Shown here piece by piece: positions 1 to 9,111 of a DNA stretch of 64,000 nt (positions are counted from its first letter, which is position 1; every line of letters begins with the position of its first letter). The stretch is from positions 62,001-126,000 of the forward strand of contig CABYIQ010000002.1 of the NCBI GenBank assembly GCA_902518965.1, written 5' to 3'. The translations under genes were made by a program, and so were the position numbers. The notes under the pieces were generated by a model, which was given only the letters and a program-made list of their open reading frames with translations, ran no database searches and was not told the origin of the DNA. Source of the DNA: an uncultured SAR116 cluster alpha proteobacterium (lineage in GTDB: Bacteria; Pseudomonadota; Alphaproteobacteria; Puniceispirillales; Puniceispirillaceae).

Positions 1-9
1 GAGAAGTGA

Positions 10-519
10 ATGACAGACAAGCCTCAAACCCTGACACCTGTTGTGATCTGTATGGGAAGCCAGTCAGACTGGCCAACCATGCAGGCAGCAAAGACCATGC
101 TTGATGCGCTTGATGTAAGCTGTGATATCCAAATTATCTCTGCGCACCGCACACCAGACAGGTTGACAGCTTTTGCCAAATCAGCAGTGACAAACGGCAT
201 TCAGGTGATTATCGCCGGGGCAGGTGGGGCTGCGCATCTACCTGGCATGATCGCTGCCCACACAACTGTTCCAGTCTTGGGCGTGCCTGTTGAAACAAAA
301 ACTCTCAAAGGCATGGACTCACTGCTCTCAATTGTGCAGATGCCAGGCGGTGTTCCTGTTGGCACTTTGGCCATTGGCACTGCAGGGGCAAAGAATTCAG
401 GGCTGCTGGCAGCTCAAATTCTGGCTTTATCAGATACGGCTCTGCGGGACAGGTTAAACAAATGGCGCGCAGAGCAAACAGATGCCGTTGCTGAACGACC
501 TGACATGTCAAGAAATTAG
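10..519 (+). CDS. purE: N5-carboxyaminoimidazole ribonucleotide mutase PurE
   Basis: Cytoplasmic purine-biosynthesis enzyme that converts N5-CAIR to CAIR, the product handed on by PurK. The 169-residue length is normal for class I PurE. The N-terminal [10 protein letters not shown] motif binds the substrate phosphate, the SAHRTPDR segment carries the catalytic His, and the [11 protein letters not shown] loop is typical. The ATG follows a purine-rich GAGAAG immediately upstream at the window edge. purK begins 17 bases after the stop, so the two genes form the usual purEK operon. Assignment is secure. Confidence 0.97.
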   Translation: MTDKPQTLTPVVICMGSQSDWPTMQAAKTMLDALDVSCDIQIISAHRTPDRLTAFAKSAVTNGIQVIIAGAGGAAHLPGMIAAHTTVPVLGVPVETKTLKGMDSLLSIVQMPGGVPVGTLAIGTAGAKNSGLLAAQILALSDTALRDRLNKWRAEQTDAVAERPDMSRN

Positions 520-536
520 GACAGGCCTCATCTTTC

Positions 537-1601
537 ATGACAACAATAAAAACTATTGGAATTTTAGGAGCAGGGCAGTTGGGCCGGATGATTGCAGTCG
601 CTGCTGCACAGATGGGTATCCGCGCTCATGTTTTTGCCCCGGACGCAAAAGACAGCCCTGCTGCAGAAGTTGCACAGACCTTCACACAGGCAAATTATGA
701 TGATGCAGATGCGCTGGCTGCCTTTGGCCGTTCAATAGATGCTGTCACTTCGGAATTTGAAAATGTGCCTGCAACAACGATGGATATGCTGGCTGCTTTT
801 TGCCCCGTCTCGCCAGGGCATGACGCTCTTCATCTGGCCCAGAACCGCTTACGCGAAAAAACACTAGCTTCAAACCTTGGTATACAGACACCTTCATTCT
901 GGGTTGCACGGTCAGCAGATGATTTAGCCTCTGCCTTGTGTGACTTAAAAGGCAACGGCGTGCTCAAAACAACTGAACAGGGTTATGACGGTAGAGGCCA
1001 GTTTCGTGTAGCCACAGGCGATGATGCAGCCTCCTGCTGGAACGATATAAATACAAATGAAGCGATTTTGGAATCCTTCATCGATTTTACAGCTGAGGTC
1101 AGCTTTCTGGTCTGGCGCGATACAAAAGGGCAGACAGGGGTGTTTCCGGCTACCCTTAATACACATAAAAACGGCATACTTGCAACCAGCATCGGTCCTG
1201 CTACCAGCCTTGACCCATCCACTTTGAAAGACGGCGCAGACGCTGTCATTGCCCTTGCTGAGGCAGTCAATTTGAATGGAATTCTGGCTATGGAAGCCTT
1301 TGTCAGTCATGCAGGTCACATTATTTTTAATGAAATTGCCCCTCGGCCACATAATTCATTTCACTGGACAATTGAAGGCTGTGTGACCAGCCAGTTTGCC
1401 CAGCTTGTGCGTATCATTTCTGGGCTCGGTCCAGGCGACACCTCTGCACGCGGTAGCTGGCAAATGGATAATCTTCTGGGTGAGGATTTGCACCGCCTGC
1501 CTGCTCTTTATGCCGATGCGAACAAGGCTGTTCATCTATATGGTAAAACAAAAGCGCGAAACGGACGCAAAATGGGTCATGTCACCTGGGAGCTAGGGTG
1601 A
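537..1601 (+). CDS. purK: N5-carboxyaminoimidazole ribonucleotide synthase PurK
   Basis: ATP-grasp enzyme that makes N5-CAIR from AIR, bicarbonate and ATP for PurE. The N-terminal ILGAGQLGRM motif (about residues 9-18) is the PurK nucleotide-fold signature. The central ATP-grasp region includes KTTEQGYDGRGQ, and the C-terminal half has FNEIAPRPHNSFHWTIEGC with metal- and substrate-binding residues. The length of 354 aa is normal. It lies 17 bases after purE and ends convergently with metA, only about 20 bases away. Nothing unusual. Confidence 0.97.
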   Translation: MTTIKTIGILGAGQLGRMIAVAAAQMGIRAHVFAPDAKDSPAAEVAQTFTQANYDDADALAAFGRSIDAVTSEFENVPATTMDMLAAFCPVSPGHDALHLAQNRLREKTLASNLGIQTPSFWVARSADDLASALCDLKGNGVLKTTEQGYDGRGQFRVATGDDAASCWNDINTNEAILESFIDFTAEVSFLVWRDTKGQTGVFPATLNTHKNGILATSIGPATSLDPSTLKDGADAVIALAEAVNLNGILAMEAFVSHAGHIIFNEIAPRPHNSFHWTIEGCVTSQFAQLVRIISGLGPGDTSARGSWQMDNLLGEDLHRLPALYADANKAVHLYGKTKARNGRKMGHVTWELG

Positions 1602-1620
1602 TACCATCCCTCATCTATCT

Positions 1621-2535
1621 TCAACCCTTTAAACTCTCCAGCGCGTAGGGCGTATCGCGATACAAATCATTCAGCCAGTTTGCCATCAGCAAATAGGCAA
1701 AAGGCCGCCAACTGTTTACTGGGTCATGGGCCACATCATCACCGGGAAAATAATTAACTGGCAGGGCCGTATCTAGCCCTAAATTAGCATCACGGAGATA
1801 TTCTGCTGCCAATGTATTTGCATCATATTCTAGATGATTCAGTACGTAGAGATCCCCGGAAGAAGGGCAGCGCACCATACCCACGCCTGCTTTATCTGAT
1901 CTAGCCAGAACAGCTAAGCCAGCTGCGATGATCTCATCTTCTTTATTATAAGTATAGCGCGAAACAGGCATCGGAAAACTGTCTGTGAAGCCTTGCATAA
2001 GGCGGCTGTTTTCCAGCGGCAATGCATGGTCATACACCCCGAACAGTTTGTCGGCCAATTGGTGTTTTTCGAGGCTGTGAAAATGTTTCATCAGCACCTG
2101 AGCGCCCCAGCAAATTCCCAGCCGCCTGAAACAATGGTTGCGGGACCAGTCCATAATTTGCTGCAGCTCTGGCCAGTACTGCACCTCCTCAAAAGGCAAG
2201 GTCTCAACCGGCGCCCCCGTAATGATCAGCGCATCAAAAAATTGATCCCGCACATCATCTAGCTGGCGGTAAAACCGTCGCAGATAAGCTGGCTCTGTAT
2301 TGCGCGGCGTATAGCTGGCTGTCGTCATCAGTAGCATATCAACCTGCAAAGGGCTGGTGCCAAACAAACGAGCAAACTGGATTTCTGTATCTTTTTTCTT
2401 TGGCATCAAATTCAGAAGCAGCAAGCGCAAAGGACGGATATCCTGACGAGCAGCGGTCTGTTCTGTAATCAGATCAACACCCTCAGAAGTAAGCGTTTCC
2501 ATCGCTGGCAGATTGTCAGGCACCTTTATTGGCAT
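1621..2535 (-). CDS. metA: Homoserine O-acyltransferase MetA (predicted acetyl-CoA type)
   Basis: Acylates homoserine in methionine biosynthesis. The 304-aa protein has the class I glutaminase-like fold of MetA: nucleophile Cys142 in LGICWGAQ, and the His234/Glu236 pair in NHLEYD. Residue 111, which in this family decides acyl-CoA choice (Gly for succinyl-CoA in E. coli, Glu for acetyl-CoA), is Glu in GAPVETLPFEE. I therefore infer that it is a homoserine O-acetyltransferase despite its MetA fold. The ATG gives the family-typical MPIKVPDNLPA start. It is transcribed convergently to purK, and its leader contains two strong hairpins listed separately. Confidence 0.93.
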   Translation of the reverse strand: MPIKVPDNLPAMETLTSEGVDLITEQTAARQDIRPLRLLLLNLMPKKKDTEIQFARLFGTSPLQVDMLLMTTASYTPRNTEPAYLRRFYRQLDDVRDQFFDALIITGAPVETLPFEEVQYWPELQQIMDWSRNHCFRRLGICWGAQVLMKHFHSLEKHQLADKLFGVYDHALPLENSRLMQGFTDSFPMPVSRYTYNKEDEIIAAGLAVLARSDKAGVGMVRCPSSGDLYVLNHLEYDANTLAAEYLRDANLGLDTALPVNYFPGDDVAHDPVNSWRPFAYLLMANWLNDLYRDTPYALESLKG

Positions 2536-2560
2536 AAGTTCACTCGCTTTAGTCTATCAA

Positions 2561-2604
2561 GCCCTGATCAGAAGGGCACCTGTTCATCTATAAACCTGAA
2601 CAGG
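2561..2604 (-). promoter_or_regulatory. Tandem hairpins in the metA leader
   Basis: Read on the minus strand, the metA leader holds an 8-bp perfect stem (CCTGTTCA/TGAACAGG, plus-strand 2579-2586 and 2597-2604) with a 10-base loop. One base later comes a 5-bp stem (GCCCT/AGGGC, 2561-2577). About 25 bases then separate them from the metA ATG. S-adenosylmethionine riboswitches of the SAM-II type are known upstream of alphaproteobacterial metA. The trailing ACTAAAGC recalls their 3' element, but I could not fit the full consensus. A riboswitch or attenuator is inferred, not shown. Confidence 0.35.
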
Positions 2605-2651
2605 ATATGGAAATCAAGGGTGATGGAGTCAGTATAAAGCAGAGTTTGAGT

Positions 2652-3314
2652 TCAGCGTGCGCGATGGCCACGCATGATAGGGCCGGCAAAACGCATGGCC
2701 ATATCTGCCAGGGCTCTGGCAGGTCGTGCCATCTTTGGCAGCTTTGCCACATCCGCCAATCGTCTGTCTAGAAACGCTGCTGTCTTTGCCAAATCAGCAG
2801 AATTATCAGATAAAAAGGCCAGCAGCGTAGCACTGTAAACAGCTGATAAAGTCGCTCGTTTAGTGTAGAAGTTATAATCTGTTGAAGTGTCACCGGCCGC
2901 GCGCCACATCTCATCAACTGTTTTATATAAAAGCTGAGATGCCAACTTTGCATGCTGCGGCCGGGCAAGCACAGTCAATGTTCGGCGCACAACCTCTTTA
3001 TATGGTGCAGCCTGTTCAAGTCGGATCAAAATAAGAGAGCGGATTTTCATATGAACTGGCATAACAGCGATATCTGCCTCATCCTGGCCGTGAAAAGCTG
3101 TTATCATATTTTGGTCAGCATAAGCGCCATAAGCAGCTATCGCATCAACAATCCCTGCCGGAAACAGACTGCGCATTTCAACTTCGCTTAATCCACAATC
3201 GGCAGCTGCCATATCCAGGCTAGCTGTGCTCCAGCCATCAAATGGAATATGATTCAAAATTGCCTCAATGACATCGTTTGGGATATGATCGGGAGTTTTC
3301 TGTTCCGCGTCCAT
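2652..3314 (-). CDS. COQ9-like ubiquinone biosynthesis protein (rpsU-divergent)
   Basis: 220-residue protein of the COQ9 / rpsU-divergently-transcribed family, TetR-like helical lipid-binding proteins that assist the COQ7 hydroxylation step of ubiquinone synthesis at the membrane. The N-terminal helix-turn-helix-like part contains DGWSTASLDMAAADCGLS. The C-terminal part contains the family-typical DEMWRAAGDTSTDYNFYTKRA segment with its Trp-rich lipid-facing region. The ATG has AGGA eight bases upstream on the minus strand. It is divergent from rpsU, the conserved alphaproteobacterial arrangement that gives the family its name. Confidence 0.88.
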   Translation of the reverse strand: MDAEQKTPDHIPNDVIEAILNHIPFDGWSTASLDMAAADCGLSEVEMRSLFPAGIVDAIAAYGAYADQNMITAFHGQDEADIAVMPVHMKIRSLILIRLEQAAPYKEVVRRTLTVLARPQHAKLASQLLYKTVDEMWRAAGDTSTDYNFYTKRATLSAVYSATLLAFLSDNSADLAKTAAFLDRRLADVAKLPKMARPARALADMAMRFAGPIMRGHRAR

Positions 3315-3498
3315 TCTTGATATCCTACATTCAAATCTAGCTATTTTCTCTACCTATTATATAAGTCTTGGCAGCAAAATGGCAAAGGGGCAAACAATAC
3401 TTTACTTTTTTGTTTGGTTCGTGCTATTGATTGCGCCTCATAAGGTGCTAGGGCACTAAAATTGTTATAGTCAAGCAACAACACGAGAGAGAGATACA

Positions 3499-3702
3499 TT
3501 GTTTGTAGCTGTTCGGGATAATAATGTCGACCAAGCCTTGCGAGTATTAAAGAAGAAAATGCAACGCGAAGGCCTGTTCCGGGAAATGAAAAACCGCCGT
3601 GCGTTCGAAAAGCCATCTGAGAGACGAGCCCGTGAGACTGCCGAATCAACCCGTCGTGTCCGGAAGCTAATGCGAAAGCGTATGGAGCGTGAGGGGTATT
3701 AG
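3499..3702 (+). CDS. rpsU: 30S ribosomal protein S21 (TTG start)
   Basis: Small basic protein of the 30S platform. The 67 residues match S21 throughout: [20 protein letters not shown] at the N-terminus, then [10 protein letters not shown] and an Arg/Lys-rich tail. No ATG exists in the right place. The start is the TTG at 3499, preceded by a GAGAGAGAG purine tract, which gives the expected residue count before VRDNN. A clear terminator follows the gene. The divergent COQ9 gene shares the 184-base upstream region. Confidence 0.95.
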   Translation: MFVAVRDNNVDQALRVLKKKMQREGLFREMKNRRAFEKPSERRARETAESTRRVRKLMRKRMEREGY

Positions 3703-3737
3703 GCCGCAAACTACCGCCTATTTTCCGGGAATTTTTG

Positions 3738-3768
3738 AAACCACCATCGTGCCTGCTGGTGGTTTTTT
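3738..3768 (+). terminator. Rho-independent terminator after rpsU
   Basis: A 9-bp perfect inverted repeat, AAACCACCA/TGGTGGTTT (3738-3746 and 3757-3765), with a 10-base loop runs into six T. It lies 36 bases after the rpsU stop. The remaining 220 bases to pntA contain no gene I recognise and presumably carry the pntAB promoter. Confidence 0.85.
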
Positions 3769-3990
3769 ATGTGGGTCTGCCAGTTTGTGTCATTTGATTC
3801 GGATGACCCTGAAAAATTTTCAAAATGTGCTGGATTGCTCCACCATCGCGGTTTCACCGCATTGAACAACAGAGCGAACGATATTTTTAATGACAGAGTG
3901 AAGGTGGGAAGAGTAACGTCATTAAGTCATTAAAGAAAGTTTACAGTGATGTCCAAACTCTTTTCGTAAACCTTTATGAAGGAGAGCCTT

Positions 3991-5556
3991 ATGAAAATCG
4001 GTAGCCCAGCAGAACGCGCATCAGCAGAATCCCGCGTGGCCCTAACCCCTGAGAGTGCAAAGCAGCTTCAAAAGCTTGGTCACGAATGCCTAATCCAGAA
4101 AGGGGCTGGCGCTAAGGCTGGTTTCTCTGATGAGGATTACAAAGAGGCAGGTGTTAAAGTCGTCAGCAGTGCAAAAGCGCTTTGGGACTCTTCTGATGTG
4201 GTCGTCAAGGTTCTTGGCCCTGAAAACACAGAGGTTAAATATCTTAATAAATCAAAAACCCTGATTAGTTTTTTCTGGCCTGCACAGAATAAATCTCTAC
4301 TAAAAGAGGTTAATAAAACCGGTGCAACGGTTTTGGCCATGGACATGGTACCACGCATTTCGCGTGCTCAGAAGATGGATGCGCTGTCTTCTATGGCCAA
4401 TATCGCTGGCTATCGGGCGGTAATTGAAGCGGGTAACAATTTTGGCCGCTTTTTCACCGGACAGATTACAGCTGCTGGCAAGGTGCCGCCTGCAAAAGTT
4501 CTTGTGATTGGTGCTGGGGTTGCCGGGCTGGCAGCGATTGGCACAGCCCAGTCACTGGGCGCGATTGTGAGGGCCTTTGACGTGCGCCCTGAGGTCGCAG
4601 AACAGATCGAATCAATGGGTGCTGAATTTCTGATGCTTGAATTTGAAGAAGATGGCTCAGGGGAAGGTGGCTATGCCAAACCAGCCTCACCAGAATTTAT
4701 CGAAAAGGAAATGCGGCTGTTCCGTGAACAAGCGCCTGAAATTGACATCGTGATAACAACAGCATTGATTCCCGGTCGGCCTGCTCCCAAATTATGGCCA
4801 GCAGAAATGGTAAAACTGATGAAGCCAGGATCAGTTGTAGTTGATTTGGCCGCCGAACAGGGTGGCAATTGTGACCTAACTAAGAAAGATAAAATCATTG
4901 AGAGTGACAATGGCGTAAAGATTGTTGGCTATACCGATTTTCCCAGCCGAATGGCTGCCCAGTCATCAACTCTCTATTCAACAAATATCCGCCATATGCT
5001 AGATGACCTAACACCGGAAAAAAACGGTGTACTGAATGTCAATCTAGATGATGACGTTATCCGCGGGGCCACCGTCTGTCATCAAGGAAAGGTAACTTTT
5101 CCGCCGCCACCGCCTAAGATTCAGGCGATAGGCAAACTTGACACCATACCAAAGCCGGTTGAGCTGACCGCAGAAGAAAAGGCAGCTCTTGAGTTGGAAA
5201 AAGAACGTGCCATCGGTCGGCGTCAAGCCGGACTGCTGGCGATTGGCAGTCTGTTCATGCTATTGATCGGTGTTTATGCGCCAGCCAGCTTCATGCAGCA
5301 TTTCATTGTCTTTGCCTTGTCTTGTTTTGTTGGCTTCCAGGTGATCTGGAATGTCAGCCATGCACTGCACACCCCGCTGATGGCGATCACAAATGCTATT
5401 TCCGGTATCATCATCATAGGGGCGCTGCTACAACTCGGATCGCCTAGTAATTTTGTTGGCATTTTGGCTGCGATATCTGTACTAATCGCCACAATCAATA
5501 TTGTTGGCGGTTTCATGGTGACCCGACGTATGCTTGCGATGTTCCAGAAGAGCTAA
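3991..5556 (+). CDS. pntA: NAD(P) transhydrogenase alpha subunit PntA
   Basis: Alpha subunit of the membrane proton-translocating transhydrogenase, which drives NADPH formation from NADH with the proton gradient. It has an N-terminal alanine-dehydrogenase-like NAD(H) domain with Rossmann motif GAGVAGLAAIGTAQSLGA and RAQKMDALSSMANIAGYRA. A proline-rich linker (FPPPPPKIQ) follows, then about four C-terminal membrane segments. The alpha chain is therefore the fused E. coli-type form rather than the split PntAA/PntAB seen in many alphaproteobacteria. I choose the ATG at 3991 over 3976: it has AAGGAGA six bases upstream and gives the canonical MKIGSP start. Confidence 0.95.
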   Translation: MKIGSPAERASAESRVALTPESAKQLQKLGHECLIQKGAGAKAGFSDEDYKEAGVKVVSSAKALWDSSDVVVKVLGPENTEVKYLNKSKTLISFFWPAQNKSLLKEVNKTGATVLAMDMVPRISRAQKMDALSSMANIAGYRAVIEAGNNFGRFFTGQITAAGKVPPAKVLVIGAGVAGLAAIGTAQSLGAIVRAFDVRPEVAEQIESMGAEFLMLEFEEDGSGEGGYAKPASPEFIEKEMRLFREQAPEIDIVITTALIPGRPAPKLWPAEMVKLMKPGSVVVDLAAEQGGNCDLTKKDKIIESDNGVKIVGYTDFPSRMAAQSSTLYSTNIRHMLDDLTPEKNGVLNVNLDDDVIRGATVCHQGKVTFPPPPPKIQAIGKLDTIPKPVELTAEEKAALELEKERAIGRRQAGLLAIGSLFMLLIGVYAPASFMQHFIVFALSCFVGFQVIWNVSHALHTPLMAITNAISGIIIIGALLQLGSPSNFVGILAAISVLIATINIVGGFMVTRRMLAMFQKS

Positions 5557-5571
5557 TAAGGATAAGAGATA

Positions 5572-6948
5572 ATGATTTTGAGTGAGAATATTGTCACAGC
5601 TCTTTATATTGCGGCCAGCGTTCTGTTCATTCTGTCGCTTGGTGGCCTGTCTGGCCAAGAAAGTGCAAAACGCGCTGTTTGGTACGGCGTTGTCGGGATG
5701 GCGATCGCGGTTATCGGAACAATTTTTAGCCCGGCTGTGACCATTACATCTAGCTTGTTGCCTTTACTGGTTGTCGGGGCGGTGATTGGTGGTATTGTCG
5801 CTATGAGGGTTGAAATGACAGGCATGCCGCAGCTAGTTGCTGCCTTACATTCCTTTGTTGGTCTTGCGGCTGTTTTCATCGGCATTAATTCAGATATCGT
5901 TCCACCTGTGGGGTTGGCAGGCGCGGAAAAAATAATCCACGAAGTTGAGATATTTGTCGGAGTGTTCATTGGTGCTATCACCTTTACAGGATCTGTCGTC
6001 GCCTATGGTAAACTGTCTGGCGTCCTCGATGGTAAACCCCTAACCCTTCCGGGCCGTAATGTGCTGAATGTGGGAATGGTTCTGGTCAGCATCTTTCTGG
6101 GTTATTTGTATATGAGCCATGCGGGATCATGGACCTTGTGGGTTATGACAGCGATAGCCCTTGTTTTTGGTCTGCATATGGTTCTTGCCATTGGTGGCGC
6201 TGATATGCCTGTCGTGGTCTCTATGCTGAACAGCTATTCAGGCTGGGCAGCGGCAGCAACCGGGTTTTTACTGGGTAATGATCTGCTGATTGTTACCGGT
6301 GCGCTAGTTGGGGCCTCAGGGGCGATTCTGTCCTACATTATGTGTAAGGCGATGAACCGGAATTTCATCGCCGTTATCTTTGGTGGCTGGGGGACAACAA
6401 CTGGCCCACAGATGGAAGTTGAGGGCGAGATGATCGCAACAGATGTCGCCGCAGTTTCATCTGACCTGAAAGAGGCGAATGACATCATCATCGTACCAGG
6501 CTACGGAATGGCTGTGGCCCAGGCCCAGTCTGCTGTGTCCGAGCTGACTCGCCGCCTGCGTGGCATGGGGAAGCGGGTGCGTTTTGCAATCCACCCTGTT
6601 GCTGGTCGGCTGCCCGGGCATATGAATGTGCTACTTGCTGAGGCAAAAGTACCCTATGATATTGTGCTGGAAATGGATGAAATTAATGATGATTTCCAAG
6701 ATGCAGATATGGTAATAATCCTAGGTGCAAATGATATTGTAAATCCAGCTGCTCAAGAAGATCCAAACAGCCCTATTGCTGGAATGCCCGTTTTGGAAGT
6801 GTGGAAAGCTCGCCAAGTTGTCATCTCTAAACGGGGTCAAGGACGCGGTTATTCAGGGATTGAGAATCCTCTGTTTTTTAGAGATAATTCACGAATGCTA
6901 TATGGAGACGCAAAAAGTAGCCTAGACCAACTAATAAGTCTATTTTAG
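5572..6948 (+). CDS. pntB: NAD(P) transhydrogenase beta subunit PntB
   Basis: Beta subunit of transhydrogenase: nine or so N-terminal membrane helices forming the proton channel, then a C-terminal NADP(H) domain. The latter shows [34 protein letters not shown] and the [11 protein letters not shown] motif. The 458-aa length is normal. It begins 15 bases after pntA with a purine-rich AAGGATAAGAGA before the ATG, so the genes are co-transcribed. It is the last core gene before the surface-glycan island. The next gene is convergent, 22 bases away, and noticeably more AT-rich. Confidence 0.95.
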   Translation: MILSENIVTALYIAASVLFILSLGGLSGQESAKRAVWYGVVGMAIAVIGTIFSPAVTITSSLLPLLVVGAVIGGIVAMRVEMTGMPQLVAALHSFVGLAAVFIGINSDIVPPVGLAGAEKIIHEVEIFVGVFIGAITFTGSVVAYGKLSGVLDGKPLTLPGRNVLNVGMVLVSIFLGYLYMSHAGSWTLWVMTAIALVFGLHMVLAIGGADMPVVVSMLNSYSGWAAAATGFLLGNDLLIVTGALVGASGAILSYIMCKAMNRNFIAVIFGGWGTTTGPQMEVEGEMIATDVAAVSSDLKEANDIIIVPGYGMAVAQAQSAVSELTRRLRGMGKRVRFAIHPVAGRLPGHMNVLLAEAKVPYDIVLEMDEINDDFQDADMVIILGANDIVNPAAQEDPNSPIAGMPVLEVWKARQVVISKRGQGRGYSGIENPLFFRDNSRMLYGDAKSSLDQLISLF

Positions 6949-6970
6949 ACAAAGACAAAAATGGATCATC

Positions 6971-8890
6971 TCAGGTATTATTTGATGATTGATTATAATA
7001 ATAATCAACTATTTTGTTTTTAGCTTGAAAATCAGGTACGAGACCAGAAATTATCTGGTGTGCTAGCCCAACTTCATTTTTTTCAATCGCAGACCGTAGC
7101 TGGCTGATCTCATCAACCAAACGCTCCCAATCTAAATGACTCTCCTTGGCCCGTATTATTCTATTATGTAAGGTGGTTTCGCTATTATTTGAAATCAAAA
7201 GCTCTTCAAAAAGCTTTTCTCCAGGCCTCAATGACCCAATCTGAATTTCAATATCGCCATTCGGATTTGACTCGGTCTTCACAGTCAGGCCAGACAACTG
7301 GATCATTCTTCTAGCAAGTTCAATAATTTTTACCGGCTTGCCCATGTCCAACACAAAAACGTCACCTCCTTTAGCCATAGCTCCCGCTTGAATAACCAAT
7401 TGAGAGGCCTCTGGAATAGTCATAAAAAAGCGTTCAATGTCAGGATGTGTAATTGTTAAAGGTCCGCCATGTCTTATCTGCTCCCGGAATTTAGGTACAA
7501 CTGAACCCGATGAGCCGAGCACATTTCCAAAACGAACCATCGATAAAATACATTTTTTTTGTTCTTTAGAAAGCGCTTGCAAAATCATCTCAGAGATTCT
7601 TTTGCTTGCCCCCATCACGCTAGTTGGTCTAACCGCCTTATCAGTGCTTATGAGTACTAAGTTTTTAATCCCATGCTCGATTGCAGATTGAACAACATTC
7701 AAGGTTCCAAAAATGTTGTTCTTTACACCCTCAAGAAAATTATGTTCAACCAATGGCACATGCTTATAAGCAGCGGCGTGATAAATAATATTTGGCTTCC
7801 ATGCCGAAATGATGGTTGAAATTTTGCACTTATCCTGAACAGACACGAGCAAAGGAATGATTTTTGATTGTTTTGAAATTGTCTCTAGTTCGCTATGAAT
7901 GTGATATAAAGAAAATTCACTATGGTCTATTAAAAGTAAACATTTTGGTTCTAAGGCAATTATTTGCCTACATAACTCTGAGCCAATAGACCCACCCGCC
8001 CCTGTAACCATAACAACACTATTAGTAGAATATTTTTCTAACAGTTCTTTTTTTGGTGTAATCGCATCGCGCCCTAGCAAATCATCAATTTCTAAATCAA
8101 CAACTTCGGATACACTAAAGTTACCTCCAGCAATTTCCACAAAGCTAGGAATCGTGCGAACAGACACCTTGAAGTTTTTTAGTTTCTGAATAATTTCATT
8201 TCTTTTAGAGCGGTCGATACGGGGTAAGGCTAATAAAATAGTATCGATTTTTAATTGTGCGACCAAAGTCTCCAGTTCATCGGGGTCATGCACCTTTAAT
8301 TGACCAATAAATTGTCCCTGGAGACTATCATCATCGTCTAAAAAACCTAAAATATCCATCCCATCACTGCTATGCATCGCAGAAGCTAATTGTTGACCAG
8401 AAGATCCAGCTCCGTAAATCAAAGCAGTGGTGATTCCCTTTTTATATTTTGGGTGAATGTGCATTGACCCGAGCCATAGTTTTGCCGTTAATCTTGCGGA
8501 ACACACCAACAAGGACAATAGAAGTGGCTGAATGATTCCTATAGTTCTCGGGGTTTCAGCTATCCCAATGAACATAACAACGGACGCAAAGGGAACCGAA
8601 TAGATGATAGTGGACCTTATAATGAGGAGAAGGGAATTTGAATCGCCATACCTAAAAATCGACCGATAAACGCCACAGAATAAATATATGGGTAGAACCA
8701 GAAGTATTGAGAGAAAAACTACCGTAAGCTGGCTTGCGCTGAATGTTCCGAACTCACCTAAGCGCAAATAAAATGAAAGCCAAGCGCTAACGACACAAAG
8801 ACTAGCGTCCACCATTATCACTATCAAAGTTTTGGCAAACCTAGGAAGAGCAAGAAGGGTTTTTGAAATGACTATTGGTTCACGAGTCAT
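6971..8890 (-). CDS. Membrane UDP-GlcNAc 4,6-dehydratase, WbpM/PglF type
   Basis: Inner-membrane nucleotide-sugar dehydratase of the long FlaA1/WbpM/PglF/CapD family (639 aa). Four N-terminal membrane segments (about residues 18-135) precede a CoA-binding-like Rossmann domain (AGSSGQQLA, about 161) and the catalytic SDR domain with TGAGGSIGSE (296-305). The usual SDR tyrosine is replaced by methionine (Met426-x3-Lys430 in SVMGASK), the Ser-Met-Lys signature of enzymes that retain C5 configuration. The product would be UDP-2-acetamido-4-keto-2,4,6-trideoxy-glucose, feeding bacillosamine-type sugars. A PglE/PglD/PglC-like set lies 42 kb away at 51051-53486. The gene is convergent with pntB and divergent from the next gene. 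Confidence 0.9.
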   Translation of the reverse strand: MTREPIVISKTLLALPRFAKTLIVIMVDASLCVVSAWLSFYLRLGEFGTFSASQLTVVFLSILLVLPIYLFCGVYRSIFRYGDSNSLLLIIRSTIIYSVPFASVVMFIGIAETPRTIGIIQPLLLSLLVCSARLTAKLWLGSMHIHPKYKKGITTALIYGAGSSGQQLASAMHSSDGMDILGFLDDDDSLQGQFIGQLKVHDPDELETLVAQLKIDTILLALPRIDRSKRNEIIQKLKNFKVSVRTIPSFVEIAGGNFSVSEVVDLEIDDLLGRDAITPKKELLEKYSTNSVVMVTGAGGSIGSELCRQIIALEPKCLLLIDHSEFSLYHIHSELETISKQSKIIPLLVSVQDKCKISTIISAWKPNIIYHAAAYKHVPLVEHNFLEGVKNNIFGTLNVVQSAIEHGIKNLVLISTDKAVRPTSVMGASKRISEMILQALSKEQKKCILSMVRFGNVLGSSGSVVPKFREQIRHGGPLTITHPDIERFFMTIPEASQLVIQAGAMAKGGDVFVLDMGKPVKIIELARRMIQLSGLTVKTESNPNGDIEIQIGSLRPGEKLFEELLISNNSETTLHNRIIRAKESHLDWERLVDEISQLRSAIEKNEVGLAHQIISGLVPDFQAKNKIVDYYYNQSSNNT

Positions 8891-9111
8891 TGATATTTTA
8901 GCCCTTATTTGTACGATATTAACTGCTTATATCATATGACAATACATCTTGCTTTGTTAAAGTATTATCCATACTTACACCAGCAATTTAAATTAATGTT
9001 TGACATACTTTCTTTCGGATATAGTAAAGGATGAGTGGATTGCTTGCATTAAAATCACAAAAATAATTTTTAAGTGGGGGCAATACTCAAAAATCTAGAG
9101 TTGGATGTCTG

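Noticed and set aside
3350-3709. 119-codon minus-strand frame over rpsU
   Set aside because: Shadow of rpsU; no homology, while S21 on the plus strand is certain.
9000-9028. Possible sigma-70 promoter (TTGACA ... TATAGT) before wbpA
   Set aside because: The spacer is only about 14 bases, too short for a convincing promoter in such AT-rich DNA.
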